Positions 1-12,800 of a stretch of DNA of 64,000 bases are shown in pieces (the first letter of the stretch is position 1; every line of letters starts with the position of its first letter). The notes beneath the pieces were generated by a model, which saw only the letters and a list, made by a program, of their open reading frames with translations, searched no databases and was not told the DNA's origin. The position numbers were made by a program, and so were the translations under genes. Source of the stretch: Antedon mediterranea (Eukaryota > Echinodermata > Crinoidea > Comatulida > Antedonidae); contig NC_092670.1 of the NCBI RefSeq assembly GCF_964355755.1, positions 7,935,201 through 7,999,200 of the forward strand. Reading direction: 5' to 3'.

Positions 1-182
1 TAATTTATTTGTGAGTTGTCTTAAAAGCAATTTGGAGATAACGAAACTCATCCAATTTCTTATGTTAGAATTTTGCTTTAGTGATTAAATGATCATAATA
101 ATAATTGTTTCCGAGACATTCGAGTAGTAATCAAAGACAGGGAATCCCTTGGCGGTTGTCATTTGCGTTACGAATAACTTTG

Positions 183-313
183 TAAAGCTTGGTTCCCAAT
201 TGGACGTAACCAATCACGAAGCGATGGATCATTAGGACTGCCGCCTGCGATTGGTCAAATCATTTGCGTTGCGCTTACATTGTTTCGTTGCGTTAATAAC
301 CAACCATAAGCTT
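183..313. mobile_element. MITE family A, copy 1
   Basis: Begins TAAAGCTTGGTTCCCA and ends with a weaker inverted copy (ACCATAAGCTT). Internal arms contain CCAATCAC and GATTGGT in inverted order. There is no coding capacity. Related copies lie near 1766, 10294, 45021, 46770 and 51107. The copy at 51107-51260 shows the architecture most clearly. Confidence 0.65.
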
Positions 314-1765
314 CGGAAGTTTTCTATCAAAGTAAAGCTTGTTCTGCGTTCGATACCATTGTAATTCGATGGGAAAGAATTTATATCGGTTGTCTAACCA
401 GAGCTAAAAACTGAAATATTAGAGGATGTGCATGCTGGTCACTTGTCGGAAGTAAAAGTACTTTCGAGTTACCGATACGGAGGTTATGGCCTATGAATAT
501 ATGTTTAGGCCTGCACCTTCTGTATCTTTCACGAATCTTCTTTGCCTCTGAAGAAAAAGAGAAGTAGGGAATAGTTAAATTACTTAACTCTTTCCTGGAA
601 TTATTAACAATGTTGTTGAATTGTTTATATTTTTAAATACATTATAAATGTTTTACCTGGGGTTAACCTTTATAACACGAGATTCAACCAGAATACAAAG
701 CCAATACGAAAGTCTATAAGGTTTGACAGCTATATGATATATAGAAATTGCATTTTATGCAAAATGAAAGCGTATTGTTGTCTCTGTACCTCTCGTTAAA
801 GGAGTGAAGAACATCATAACAATACAGTTAAATAGAACGACTTTTTATACTATCATCAGATAATATAATACCTCTGGTTCTGGATCAGTAAGTGCACGCG
901 TAACAATTATTCAAAAAGGTTCAAAGCAGTTCATACTCCATTATTTTATTCAAAACCAAAAACAAACTACAACAAATAAGCTTATCATAAAGTGCCAAGG
1001 TTTGGAATGACGATAATTATTAAACATTTTAACACTGTTTCTCTATTTAAGAAACTGTTAAACTGTGTATTCAATGTGGGCTCTATACATAGGCCTACAA
1101 AGTAGTATTGTAATATTGTATTGTATTCTGTATAATAATACATACTTTTTGTACACGGCCTTACTGACGTTAAGTTGAGTTAAGTGAGATCCGTGAATAA
1201 ATAAAGCTTAAATTGTTCTTTTATGAATAATAGTAATTTAACAATTGTTATGCCTAAATATGGACGTGGTGGTTGACATGGATCTACAGTATAGAATAGT
1301 ATTTTACAGAAGTGACGTCACCCACTAGTGGTAGTTGAAAACCTCAAGAATTAGCATGTTACTTTTACAAATTACTACAGGAACATTTCTGGAAACGGAT
1401 CCATAATCGTGATTCGGATCCGGATCCTTTAAAAAAAATGTAATTGAATCTACGTTGATGTATCTGTGCTCGCGTATCCAATGTTCTGAAACGTGCCGTT
1501 AAGTTTTTAAAAAAAATAAGTTTGTCAATTTTCAAAAGTTATTTGCGATTGTTTGATAATTTATGGCTGACGTTTATGATGAGCACTAAATATATATAGC
1601 CCGTTGTGAAGATAACAAGACATGTAGGCCTACTGTAACATATTAGAAAATCGCTCATAACTATTAATTGCATGATCTATGTCTGTCTGTTTGTGTACAA
1701 ATCCGTTCATTATACTTCTGACTTAATCTTGCTCACAACAGACAAACACAGAAACATACAAATAA

Positions 1766-1880
1766 ATAAACCTTGGTTCCTATTTGAACGCAGCGTAATC
1801 TTAATGCAGTAATTAGACCAATCACGACGCGATAAATCACACACTGTCGCTTGTGATTGGTTAAAAGTTATGCTGCTCCC
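1766..1880. mobile_element. MITE family A, degraded copy 2
   Basis: Starts AACCTTGGTTCCTATTTG and contains CCAATCACGACGCGAT and CGCTTGTGATTGGTT, the same internal inverted arms as the other copies. The right terminal repeat is missing or decayed. Confidence 0.55.
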
Positions 1881-3599
1881 CACCAGGCCTACTACACATG
1901 ATTTTACTAATCAACATACATTAAATAGAAGAATACTTTTATAAATACCAAAATAAAACTTAATTTTATTATTCAGAAATTCAATAAATACTAAGTCACA
2001 TAAATATTTAAAAAATACAATACATATATTTAGATACAATCGTTGCTGTATATATTTATTTCTGTTCGTCGAATTACTGTCAAGAATCAGTATCTCAACA
2101 GTAGCACATAAAAAATAATTATGCATACGTTTTCAAAACATGCAATATTAAGAATTTGAAAATGAAAAGCCTATTCTCAGTAACACCATGCCTTAACATT
2201 AGGAAAACCAACTAACTAAAAAATGTTATATAGACATTAATTGCAACAGTTTATATATACATTATAACATATTTGGTCTAAAGTCGGAATTCATTGTCAA
2301 TTATGAATATGAACATAAAAATATTAAAAATATAATATTGTACACCAAAAAATTTTGAATAAGCCATTTTAATGTCACATAAATAGATATTCACTTTCAA
2401 AGACTAGATTATAAAAAAAAATTTAAAGGTCGACTGCGAGATCAATGTGTATTTATTCTGTTCAGTTTATTCTTTTATTTTTAATTCATTACTTTTTTGA
2501 CATAACTTATTTGTTTTATTTTAGGAAATAGATTTTGTAGTTTCCATAATATCAAATTCAACAAATGGCCTATTAAATGTTTGATTCGTGTTTTGAGGAC
2601 AGTAAAATATTGAATCTAATAATGTTTTATTGAGAATTTTTTCGTAATCGCATGCCATTAATTAAATTTTACTTTGTAATATCAAGGCTATATTGAAGTC
2701 ACACAAACATAACGATAAATATTTATAGTTATAATGCTAAATCTAAGTTTATATCAAAAAAAATGTGGCAGTAAGTAATTGTAATATATATATTTAAAAT
2801 ATGTGTCCGAGACACACAATTCCCAAGCCCAAACACCCCCCCCCCCCCCCCACCCATTAGAAAATCCTAGGCCTCATTCACACTATCATCGATCAGCCGA
2901 TAAAAAATGGCACTGTGTTAAAAAATACTTAATAGAAGCATTAAAATATTTGTGAAAATAGTACCAAATAAACAACCGACGTAGCCATGATTTTGTCCAA
3001 TCATCGGATCCGAACTAGGGACGTAGCAATAGCTAATGCTGTTTATGACTTTTTTGAAGGAGTTCGGAAATTATTAATATCGCACTTTGTGTACAATTTA
3101 TTATTATTTGGTTGCCACAATTTAATTGCGCACACATAGTTGATATTAAACAGCTATACACGTATGTTATCCACGTGCTTACTGTAAACTATATACAACA
3201 AATAACTGGTTATACCTTATAATTATAATATACCTCTTTATATGATTAAAACATGATTTGGTTCCCTTGTCAAAGTATTAATTCGTACTATACCCTGTTG
3301 TTCTACCCATTCCTACATGGCTTACCGATACTATAGGTAAAAAACACAAGCTATGGGAGAAGAAAGTTCACAATAAATTATGCCACTATTAATGCCACAA
3401 AATGATCTAATGAAGTAAACAGATTTATAATTTAACATCAAGATTATTTAACAGCATAATCTAAACACATTTTAACAATATTCACATATACGAATCATCA
3501 TCATTATTTTATTCTCACCAATTTTATTTGAATGTCATAATGTGATTTTTTTTGTGTTGATATAATATTTCCTCGGTAAGACTGTACAAAACTTCGTCG

Positions 3600-3605
3600 T
3601 TTATT
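3600..3605 (-). terminator. candidate poly(A) signal of the PDGF/VEGF-like gene
   Basis: The minus strand reads AATAAA about 87 bases beyond the proposed stop codon at 3692-3694. That is a plausible distance for a polyadenylation signal. Other AT-rich hexamers lie further downstream, so the choice is tentative. Confidence 0.4.
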
Positions 3606-3691
3606 TCATGACACGTTTTAATGCGTTTGTACTGGTCGGTTGTGACGCAACAAAACGCTTTGGTTTACATTTACGTAGTATGTTGGTATTA

Positions 3692-3812
3692 TTATATCCC
3701 GTCAGGTGTTGACTCCACTTTTACTGGACGCAGTTCACACTTGTTATTGTGAGTATCGTAGTACCGTCCGTGGTTGCAAAAAGGTTCTTCGCATTGGCCA
3801 GTTTCAACACAA
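3692..3812 (-). CDS. PDGF/VEGF-like gene, exon 5 (C-terminal Cys motif)
   Basis: The acceptor is AATTACAG. Its single first base completes the Leu codon carried from exon 4. The exon codes the last 39-40 residues, with C260, C266, C271 and C284 and an N-H-G-R-Y-Y-D segment, and ends ATA TAA. The Cys pattern continues the tail of exon 4 and resembles Balbiani-ring-like repeats known from VEGF-C/D C-termini. The plus-strand open frame at 3706-3891 is its shadow. Confidence 0.72.
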
Positions 3813-6800
3813 CTGTAATTGCAATGACATTTTAGTTAATAATAAAAATTATACAGATTATATCGTATTATATTTCAGATCCATTATATGATGAAAGAGA
3901 TTTGATTATCTTCTAACAATCTTTTAATCAATAGAAAAACCGCAACACGGTGGTCTAACTCATTAAGGTAAATAACGGGCATTCGCAGTTTTTACAGAAC
4001 ATTATTTTTAACCAATATACATTATATTTTTTTTACCCTTTTCGATTCGATTAGATAGAAACTCTTATACCGTCATACACATGTTACTAAGGCAGACTAA
4101 AAGAGTTAGGCCTACTTCTCTAACATACGTTTACGTGTAACATTTGCTGTTAATATGAAAGACAGTTAGTCTTAATTCACTTACAGTGCGTCAGCTTCGG
4201 ACAGTGTTCGTTTTCCTTTCTTTAACCTGTCACATGACTTTTGTTTTTCGTGAGCACAAACATTACATTGGCAGTAACGGTCTTGTTGAAAAAGCGATGT
4301 GCACATTTTTTGGCAAGCCAATGGTGAGGTATCGTAGTCGCCGCCTGTTGTCGGGACTGCGCTAGAACTACTAGTACTTGGCTGCAGTACGGTACACTCG
4401 CATTTATCATGTTCTGGTACATCGTATCGCCTGACTGATATGTCATCACCGTCAATGTACAACACCTGAAAATTGACAGTTCATTTGATAATAATTATAG
4501 GCTACTTTGTGCGGTGTTTTTCCGAATGATCGTACGATCAGAACGGTACTGGGTGAGATCAACTAACGTTCAAGTTCCCACCGGACCTTGACAAACCTGA
4601 TCCAATTTTGAATTTACAATGCAAAAGATAGCATATTAGGATCTGTTCAGCACAGCAGTTGGGCCCATCGTATTTGAAAATATTGGATCACACAATAGGA
4701 AGATGTATTCTTATGTTCCAAACATGAGTATGACATTGAACACAGAACATAAATACTACTTACCATAACTGTTTTATTTTTGAAGTTATCGCCTGTGTGA
4801 TAACATGTCTGTCCTTTTGGGCAACATCCAGAGTTGGTTCCACAACGACTTACATTTGCCGCCGGTGGTGAAATTATAATATCCGCTGGTATGTCTAACT
4901 CTTCGTATAAATCTATTATTTTCATCTTTGGTACTTTACATCTTGAGTTTTCAAATTCATTGGTCAGACCCTGTAGTTCTGTTTGGTAGCAAAAAAAAAA
5001 GATTACAATTTAGTGAGATAAAATAGTAGGGCCTATGCAGCTACGGTTAAGAGTGAGATGGTGAGAATATTTCATGAGTTGAAAGAATGCTCTATTTAAC
5101 GAGGGGATCCGAGTTGAAAAGAGCAGACATTTTTACAAAAAAGCTGAACGTATAACGTAAATAACCATCAAATAGTAGGGATAAACTCACACCGTTTTTA
5201 CGTAGGATTTGTGGGTTTTATTACCGAATTTTCCCATGGCACTAGAAATATAGATACATCACCGAGAATTGGGTGCAATTGACTGTCAAGTCAACATTGA
5301 TTGAAATTAATTAAAAACTGTACAATTTGATAAATTTGATATTATTACCGATATCGGTGTCCGAGTGGCTCGGATTCTCTTCTGATGGAAAAGCCTCTAA
5401 GTATAGTGTATGAAAAACTTCATACACGTCGTAGACATTTTTAGGACCATAAAATTGAAGGAATTCTTGCGGCGTGTGCTTGTAGCTTTTCGCACGCATT
5501 TCAACATAACTGTCCTGAAAAATACAAATATAATATATTTAATAATAACACTAATAATAATATTGATAAAACTTAATGGAGATTTTAATATGAGCAAACG
5601 AATAGTCAAGTTTATTCATCGTCCAAATGATTGGTTTATACACAGTAAGGCAGATTTAGTCATTTAGTAGTGTGTAGGCCTATATGCCATTTCCACCTAA
5701 ATTCAACAGTTTTAACCATCAGATCTAACAACTGGCAACAGGAATACCAGGCATGGGAAAATAAAATGTTATTTATATGATCTTAATACGATACTACTGC
5801 TGTTAGACTTGCTCCAAGTCTGTATTTATTGTCTTTTTTATGTAAACTCAAGTAATACACGTATGAAACGCAAAAATATTTATATTTTTACTAATATTAA
5901 GACAAAACTCCGTCTGGATCCCAGACTATACTGCTGTATATAAAATTAAATGATGGCTATTATGTTATGTTTGTGTGTCCATAATTCTGAATAGGCCTAT
6001 TAAGATGCTTCTCTGCTCTATTACAATTGATACCACTTTTGTATTTAATTTGTTTAGTAATAGTTAGGCCTACTAATGATTTTATAAGTAATACTCTTTA
6101 TTAAAGAAATACAGAATATAGTCTACTAAATCGTACTTATATTGGATATGTGTTTCCTGAAATACTTGATTTCATAATGCTATTAATAAAAAGAAGGTAG
6201 AATAGACTACTAAGTTATTAGTTGCTCTATTTCAAACTGTCTATTATTATCATTGATTAACATCTAAAAATGCCTTGGCTTTCCAAGAACAACAAATAGG
6301 CCCCTATCGAGGGAATTGATACAAACGGAATCGCAAGGTCCAGCCAAGTATATTCCTTACTTCCGTACACAATATCCATTGGAGAAACGAAATTAAATAA
6401 TGACTAAACCACCTGTCCAGTCAGGTAAGGATATGTACGTGTAGAAACTGCTCGCAAACAAATTTAAAATTAGGGTTTTTGGTTACTGGTACAAAACACC
6501 TGAAACGTTATACTGTAATGTGGCCTACTTAATGGTAAATATTATTTTGAAATAAGTGTGAATAACAGTGTATATTACACTTTTATAAGAACCAATAACG
6601 TTTATACAAGGCAAAAATAGAGAACTTAGCTAGTTGAAATTTGTTTAATATATTTTTCTGACTATAAAATAGTACTTCAGATATGACGTTTATTAGTTGA
6701 TGACGTCTATTAGTTGATATGACGTCAGTATGTCACCTGGGACGATCGCAATTTATCTGTTATGACCGTGGGTTACATACATTCCCATATTTTTGTACCA

Positions 6801-9800
6801 AATATTTCAACGAGATTAATGTAGTGGTATGTGCAGGTTGTACTTAGGATTTACATCAAAACCATTCAGTTGGCATAGGCCTATAGAATGCTAGAAATGT
6901 AAACGAAAAGGGTTGGTCTTTACTTCCGGTTACGATCACTGAAATTACTACCTACAGTACCCTAATGATCGGGTTCAATAATCGTATAAAATAAAAATGT
7001 TTAAAAACATTAGTTATAGATACAGATACAGATACAGATACAGATAACTTTTATTGTCCAAATGAACTGGAAATTGCATTTGCTCACTTATCACATAAAA
7101 ATATCGTATAAAAATATCGACGATATATAAACTGCGCACTAATTCATATTATATATGTATAATATCCAACCCATTGGCGACGTGTCTATTATACGATTAT
7201 TATTCTCTATTATTCCACTTAGCTTTCCCTCGATTCTACATAGGTCTACCAAACAGGGTGAACAGTTACAGTGGTACCCTGGATTTTAACAAAGGCAATG
7301 ACCTCTCTATGCCGAGGCTGCAGCTTAGTTGCACGGTAGCTGATTTAAATTAGGCATTACTTTTAGTTATAATACAATTTGGTTACAAAATAGATTATTG
7401 GTGTTTTTTCTTTAAATATGAAATGGCGTGATACTGGGGATAAAATGATAGATTTTCTATGAATGACTGATAGTTCTCGTTGTTTTAACATATGATCACA
7501 TTTCTAAAAATGTATTGGTGTTCTTTATGATTATCATATTCAATGTATATAATTTGTTTTAAGTTATAAAAAGCAATATTTCTGTTTACTTACGAGAGGT
7601 AGGCCTAAATCTACTGATTAGATAGTTAAAAGTAAACCTGTATTTTCAATGAACATCCGCATGCGTTAATGAGCACACAGGGGGTTTAATTACGAATTGC
7701 CTAGTTAAAATTATTAATAATTTTAAATTTTGACCTAGCCACTTAGTTCACTAATATATCATCGACACAGGTGTCAGTATGCAAATTAAGTATAGTTTAA
7801 TAACGTGTTTACATCAACGTATATACCACCGAGACGTTCTTATATTACTGTTTTCGTTGTAATAATACACTCGTTAGGTAGTAAATCTAATGCAATTGAT
7901 ACAATATTCACATGCATGTCTAGGAAAACCGTAACATTATGCTTATTTTTATTATTTATTACCATTAAAAGTGAAATGCAATCTACAGAATGAAACAAGG
8001 CCATATTTTTAAAAAGCATTCTTGGTTTGGCACTATCTATTTTCTGTAATTATATATAATATTATATTTTGTTTCAGTCCTAGGTTATTCATAACTGAAA
8101 TATGTTTCATCTAAGTACAAACGAGCAGCGTATGTAAGTCCTATGGTTAGTAAATTTTAAGTAATACGATTTACTGTATTGTAATTTACTAGCAAATAGA
8201 ATTATCAGCATAATTCAATTCAAGACTTTTCAACACGTGCGTACCAAGTAAGTGCAACAATTCTGACGTGAAAACAAGTGTGATGTGAATTTATTTTCCT
8301 GAGCTCTGTCTACACTACCGTATCAAACTAGTTTGACAAAAATAGTGTGATGTGCCCAAATATGGTAGTACTGTACAAATATAGTACTGATATGACATCA
8401 CCATGTCCATATATATGGGCACATCAAATGTGTTTGTCACATAAAGTTTTATAGTGTAGACAGAGCTTAAGTAATGTTAAATAGTTTAAGTAGTATTTGT
8501 TAAACAGTACTAACATCTTAATCATATTAAAAAAAGTTAATTAAAGTTAACGAGAAGAATACAAATTAGAATAGAATAAGAATCATTACGGTATAGTTAC
8601 TATTGTGTTAAAGCATACATAAGCATAATTATAATAAAATAGCATCTCTACTATCTAGTTAATTAACCAAAGATTATATCCAAATAGTATAGAAGAGTAA
8701 AATGATAAAACAGAAAATGTTCTGTTGATAAAACAGACAAATGTACTACATCCTATTGCTGTTAATGAGAAACAAAATAACCACTAATAAATGAATGGAA
8801 AGTGTGCATTAATTAACAAATGTAGTGTAGGCCTAAAGAAAGAAGTTGTTACGTCACAGAGTGATTCCCTCGTACTCATAACGTCCGTCCACCAGAATAT
8901 TAATTAACCATAATTTGAAAGTAAAATGACAAGAACAGAAAAATAGAACAGAAAAAGAGTGTCGCTGAATGTCTAAGAAAATGTTTAAAGAAGTATTATA
9001 TTATTAAGATATTTGAGAAAAGAAGTGCAAGAAAGTTGCTATTGTGATCCTATTAGAAAACAACCGGAATGTGGAACTGAAACAATCACTGTTTATTTAG
9101 TTAGTTAGTTTAGCTTCGTGCGTTTTGTTTACGTGATTTCAATAATTTTTTATATAATACAATAAAATGATGTAGAAATTTTAAAAAGCGCATCTGCGGA
9201 TCTCACTCACTCCATCTATGAAACGCCTACGTCTTGTCAACACAGTTTTCGCAGTATTGTCCCTTTTTTCTCGTAAAACTATCTGTGAATAATGGAAACA
9301 CGTGGAAAAAGAATAAGATATCGTCGGAACAATAAGGATAAGAATTAATAATGACAAACGATAGAACAAAAATATTAATAAAAATAACTTTGATACATGT
9401 TTTTAAATCAATAATAATTAAACAATAATAATAATAATTTGGTTTTAAAAAGTCATAGTAGTAGTGACAAAAACTAAATTTTATTTTATTTAAATATTTA
9501 TACGACAAAACCTTTTTGGTGGAGTCAATGAACGTCTTTAGGTCAGAAATCACATTATTGTAAAATAACAAATTCATTGGAGCACAAATTTAATTTGTGT
9601 TGCTTTAATATCTACAAATTAAATTTGTTCTCCAATGAATTACGATACATTTAATACGTAAAGTGTGATTTAGTCAGAAAATAGTTACTTGGCCTACAGT
9701 ATAAGAGAAGAGTGAGATATGTTTTACCCTCTATAAAAAAAAACAATCGTGACAGCAGTGGCGTGCCACATTCCTTGGAAAAGCGGTATTATTCGCATGC

Positions 9801-12800
9801 GTAAACTAAATCGCTGCATTGGGATTCACTCTGACTGGGTCTCTACAAAGAATATATGTACGTGCCAATTTTTAAAATTCATGGCGAAGAATATGTACTA
9901 TCAAGACACAATTAAGTGTATACAGATTTTGTGTTCAACTGACTCATGGAGAGTTCCGGTAGATTAGATTATATGAGAGCTTGAAAGGTTCGCGATTTGT
10001 AAGTCACGGAGTATCTAACAATTTACTTATCTTTTCTGTGGATCTCGGACGATTATGGATACAATAGAATTGACTAAAAGCACGATCCAAGTTCACATTG
10101 TCAAAATCTATTACAAGGTTAACATGTAAACACATACCCACCTAAGCAAATTATTGTTATGCTCTGTGTTTATGAAATTTATGTTATAGAAATGAAATAT
10201 ATAAAAACTGAACCTTAAAAACGTAATGATTTGGCCAAGTACAATTGTACAATCAAATAGATGTTAAGAATACAAGTGTTTCTTTTATTTGCTTAAGCTT
10301 GGTTCCCAATACGCAATGTAATTGTAAGGACGTAAGCGTAACAAGCGAGTTGACCAATGACAAGCGACAATTCGAATAGTCAATATTAGTTGTTCTTCTA
10401 AACTGGACTACAATATTTTATAAATTTTTCTATTTATTTATTTTTTTAATATTTTAATTTAGTTGCCATGACCTAAAGTTTGCATCCAATTTTATTTTGC
10501 TTCTTTCTGCACTCTTTTACTTGTTAATTCTACATTAGTGTAATTTTGCTCTTTGTTGTAAATTTGTGTGCAGAAAAACAATAAAAACAAGTAAATATTT
10601 TTTTAAGTTAACTACTACTAGTCTTTTATCGTTATCGTGATTTCTGTAGAGAATGCTATTCTTGTTGACCTTAAATGCAAAAACATGATGATCTAAATAC
10701 AATTATTTATGAACTGGTCCAGTATTAGTACTGTAAGTAATCCATCGTATTGTCTGTCTGTCAAAAACACAATGGTAACTGTTTTATGACTAACTAAAGT
10801 GTATAAAAGTACAAACTGAAAAGAGACTGTCGAAATAAAGCCGGATAGAGATGATATTTGATCATACCATTTTAGGATTATTTTCTCCATGGTCATACGA
10901 TGTCTAACAGCAATTTAATTTTTATTCAGCAAAACCACGTCAAAACACTATTGTTAATCATTGTTATTAACTTATATTATAATTACAATTTTCAAAAGAA
11001 CGTGAAATCAGGTCAAACTATTGACCTAAACTCTCTTTACATGATATTTGATGGTAGATTACCGCTGTTGTAGCAACGAATCATTAACAATCAATTTAAA
11101 ATTATTATAATCAATTACACACACTAACGATAAGTCTACAGAATTGCCAAAACAAATGTTCAACGAGAATTATATTGTCATAATAAAAAAAAGTGTTGGT
11201 AAAACCTGACACAATCTTTAAAATATTTTATAGGATCAAGGTTATTCGAAAATTTACAAATCTTATAATATTTATGTAATTGGTAATTTTTTTGTTTGTG
11301 TTAGGGAAAAATAATTTAAATGAACTTGGCGCGTTTAACTATTAAAATGTTTTACTTGGTTATAGCGATCGTTTAGCTTGAAGTATTTCCTGAGTGAAAG
11401 TTTATATACATACAGCAACATCAATAAGAAAATTGTGAGCATTAATGGCAATCAAACAGGTTTTACAAATTCCCAATAAAAAAAGGGAACCGGTAATACT
11501 TTCCATACTAGAAGCAAAAACAACAATACGAAGAAAACATTGGGTTTAGCTCATGTCCAATGTTTAAGCCGTTTCACCTTTATTCCAATTGGCAGATCTG
11601 CTTTTAGTTTGTCTATATGAACACAGTGTTTCTTTTTATTGTGTTATACTTGAGTTAGCGTAAATAATAATTCAGTAAACAGTTAAACTATAATTTTATT
11701 GTCGGTGTGAGTTCAACTTCCATTATAAAATATTTCCACAGAATGCCAAAAAATTTGCCGCAATCAAATTTCTTATTTCCAAAACTATGTGCCGGTAACT
11801 TAAGATATCAAGTGACACGACAAATTACAGCTTAATTCAGGCTATTTTACTAACATCGACTTCCTGATTTATCTACATGCTGATATATAATAGTGTGTAT
11901 ATTTGACAAATTTATATATACAATTGCATCAATACATTTCTAGCGACAGAATAATAGCAATATACACTTTATAAAGGAAAATACCATTAACATTAAATGG
12001 TTAATGTAAAAAGATGTAGAAAGATATGGAAATGTTTCAGATCGTTCTAGAATAACCGCTGATTGTTGACTACTGTACCAAATAGAAATCCCAACGGACA
12101 ATCAGCAATCTGCTCACCCTGCTAAAATAGTTCTAAATTTGAAGTATTTTGCAGGCTGCATGTAACTCTCTTGTGACAACGGGACAAAATGCAACCTTGA
12201 CTCTAGTAAACTTATAAGCCAAGAGTTGGTGGTACATGACTTGCAATATTTTAGTGCTTTTCAGAAGAAAAAAAACCATTGTGTACAAACACATCTTTTA
12301 TTGTTAAAGATGTTGCCAAAAACTTTAGCAGTCGTTAAAGATGACATCTTAAAAGAAATGAATGAAACATTCACCAAAAAGTCAAAAGATAAAAGTGCCT
12401 TTTCAAAAATGGCATCCTCCAAACTGAAGAAATATAGCGTTATCCATCTAAAAAGATGAGAGATGACATCCTACAAAAAATAGATGAAAGATGAAATTCT
12501 CCAAAAAGATGGTAAAATGATTTATTGTGCAAAAGTCTCACGTTGCTGATAAATGTTAGTAGCAATGTAAGTTTTAATTATTCAAAATTTTAATTATTTG
12601 ATTTACTATAGTGCAGAGTTTTTAAATGACGTATCTGCCAATATAGTAAAATCAACAGGTCTCGAACTGAATCGAATATCACACGTCGAAATTCGTTTTG
12701 AACTTTCTTCGCACACATGCAAATTAAAGGAAACACGTGGTATTATAGGTAGCAATTTTTAAATGAAATATTGTCAATTAGCCTTTAATAATTAATAATG

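Larger units (their letters stand above)
1..3599. other. non-coding flank with short repeats, no gene seen
   Basis: No exon with credible splice sites or protein similarity is visible on either strand. The stretch holds one MITE-like copy near 183-313 and a decayed one near 1766-1880. It also has a C-homopolymer of about 18 bases near 2836 and several TAGGCCTA octamers. The short minus-strand open frame at 1911-2126 is AT-rich and low in complexity. The left end may include the 3' UTR of the minus-strand growth-factor gene. Confidence 0.6.

Noticed and set aside
2836-2853. C homopolymer (and a similar one near 14413)
   Set aside because: Simple mononucleotide runs, not CRISPR or origin features. 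No CRISPR array was seen in the window.
9227-9577. 116-codon minus-strand open frame
   Set aside because: Low-complexity Phe/Tyr/Ile-rich product of AT-rich DNA, without splice context or similarity.
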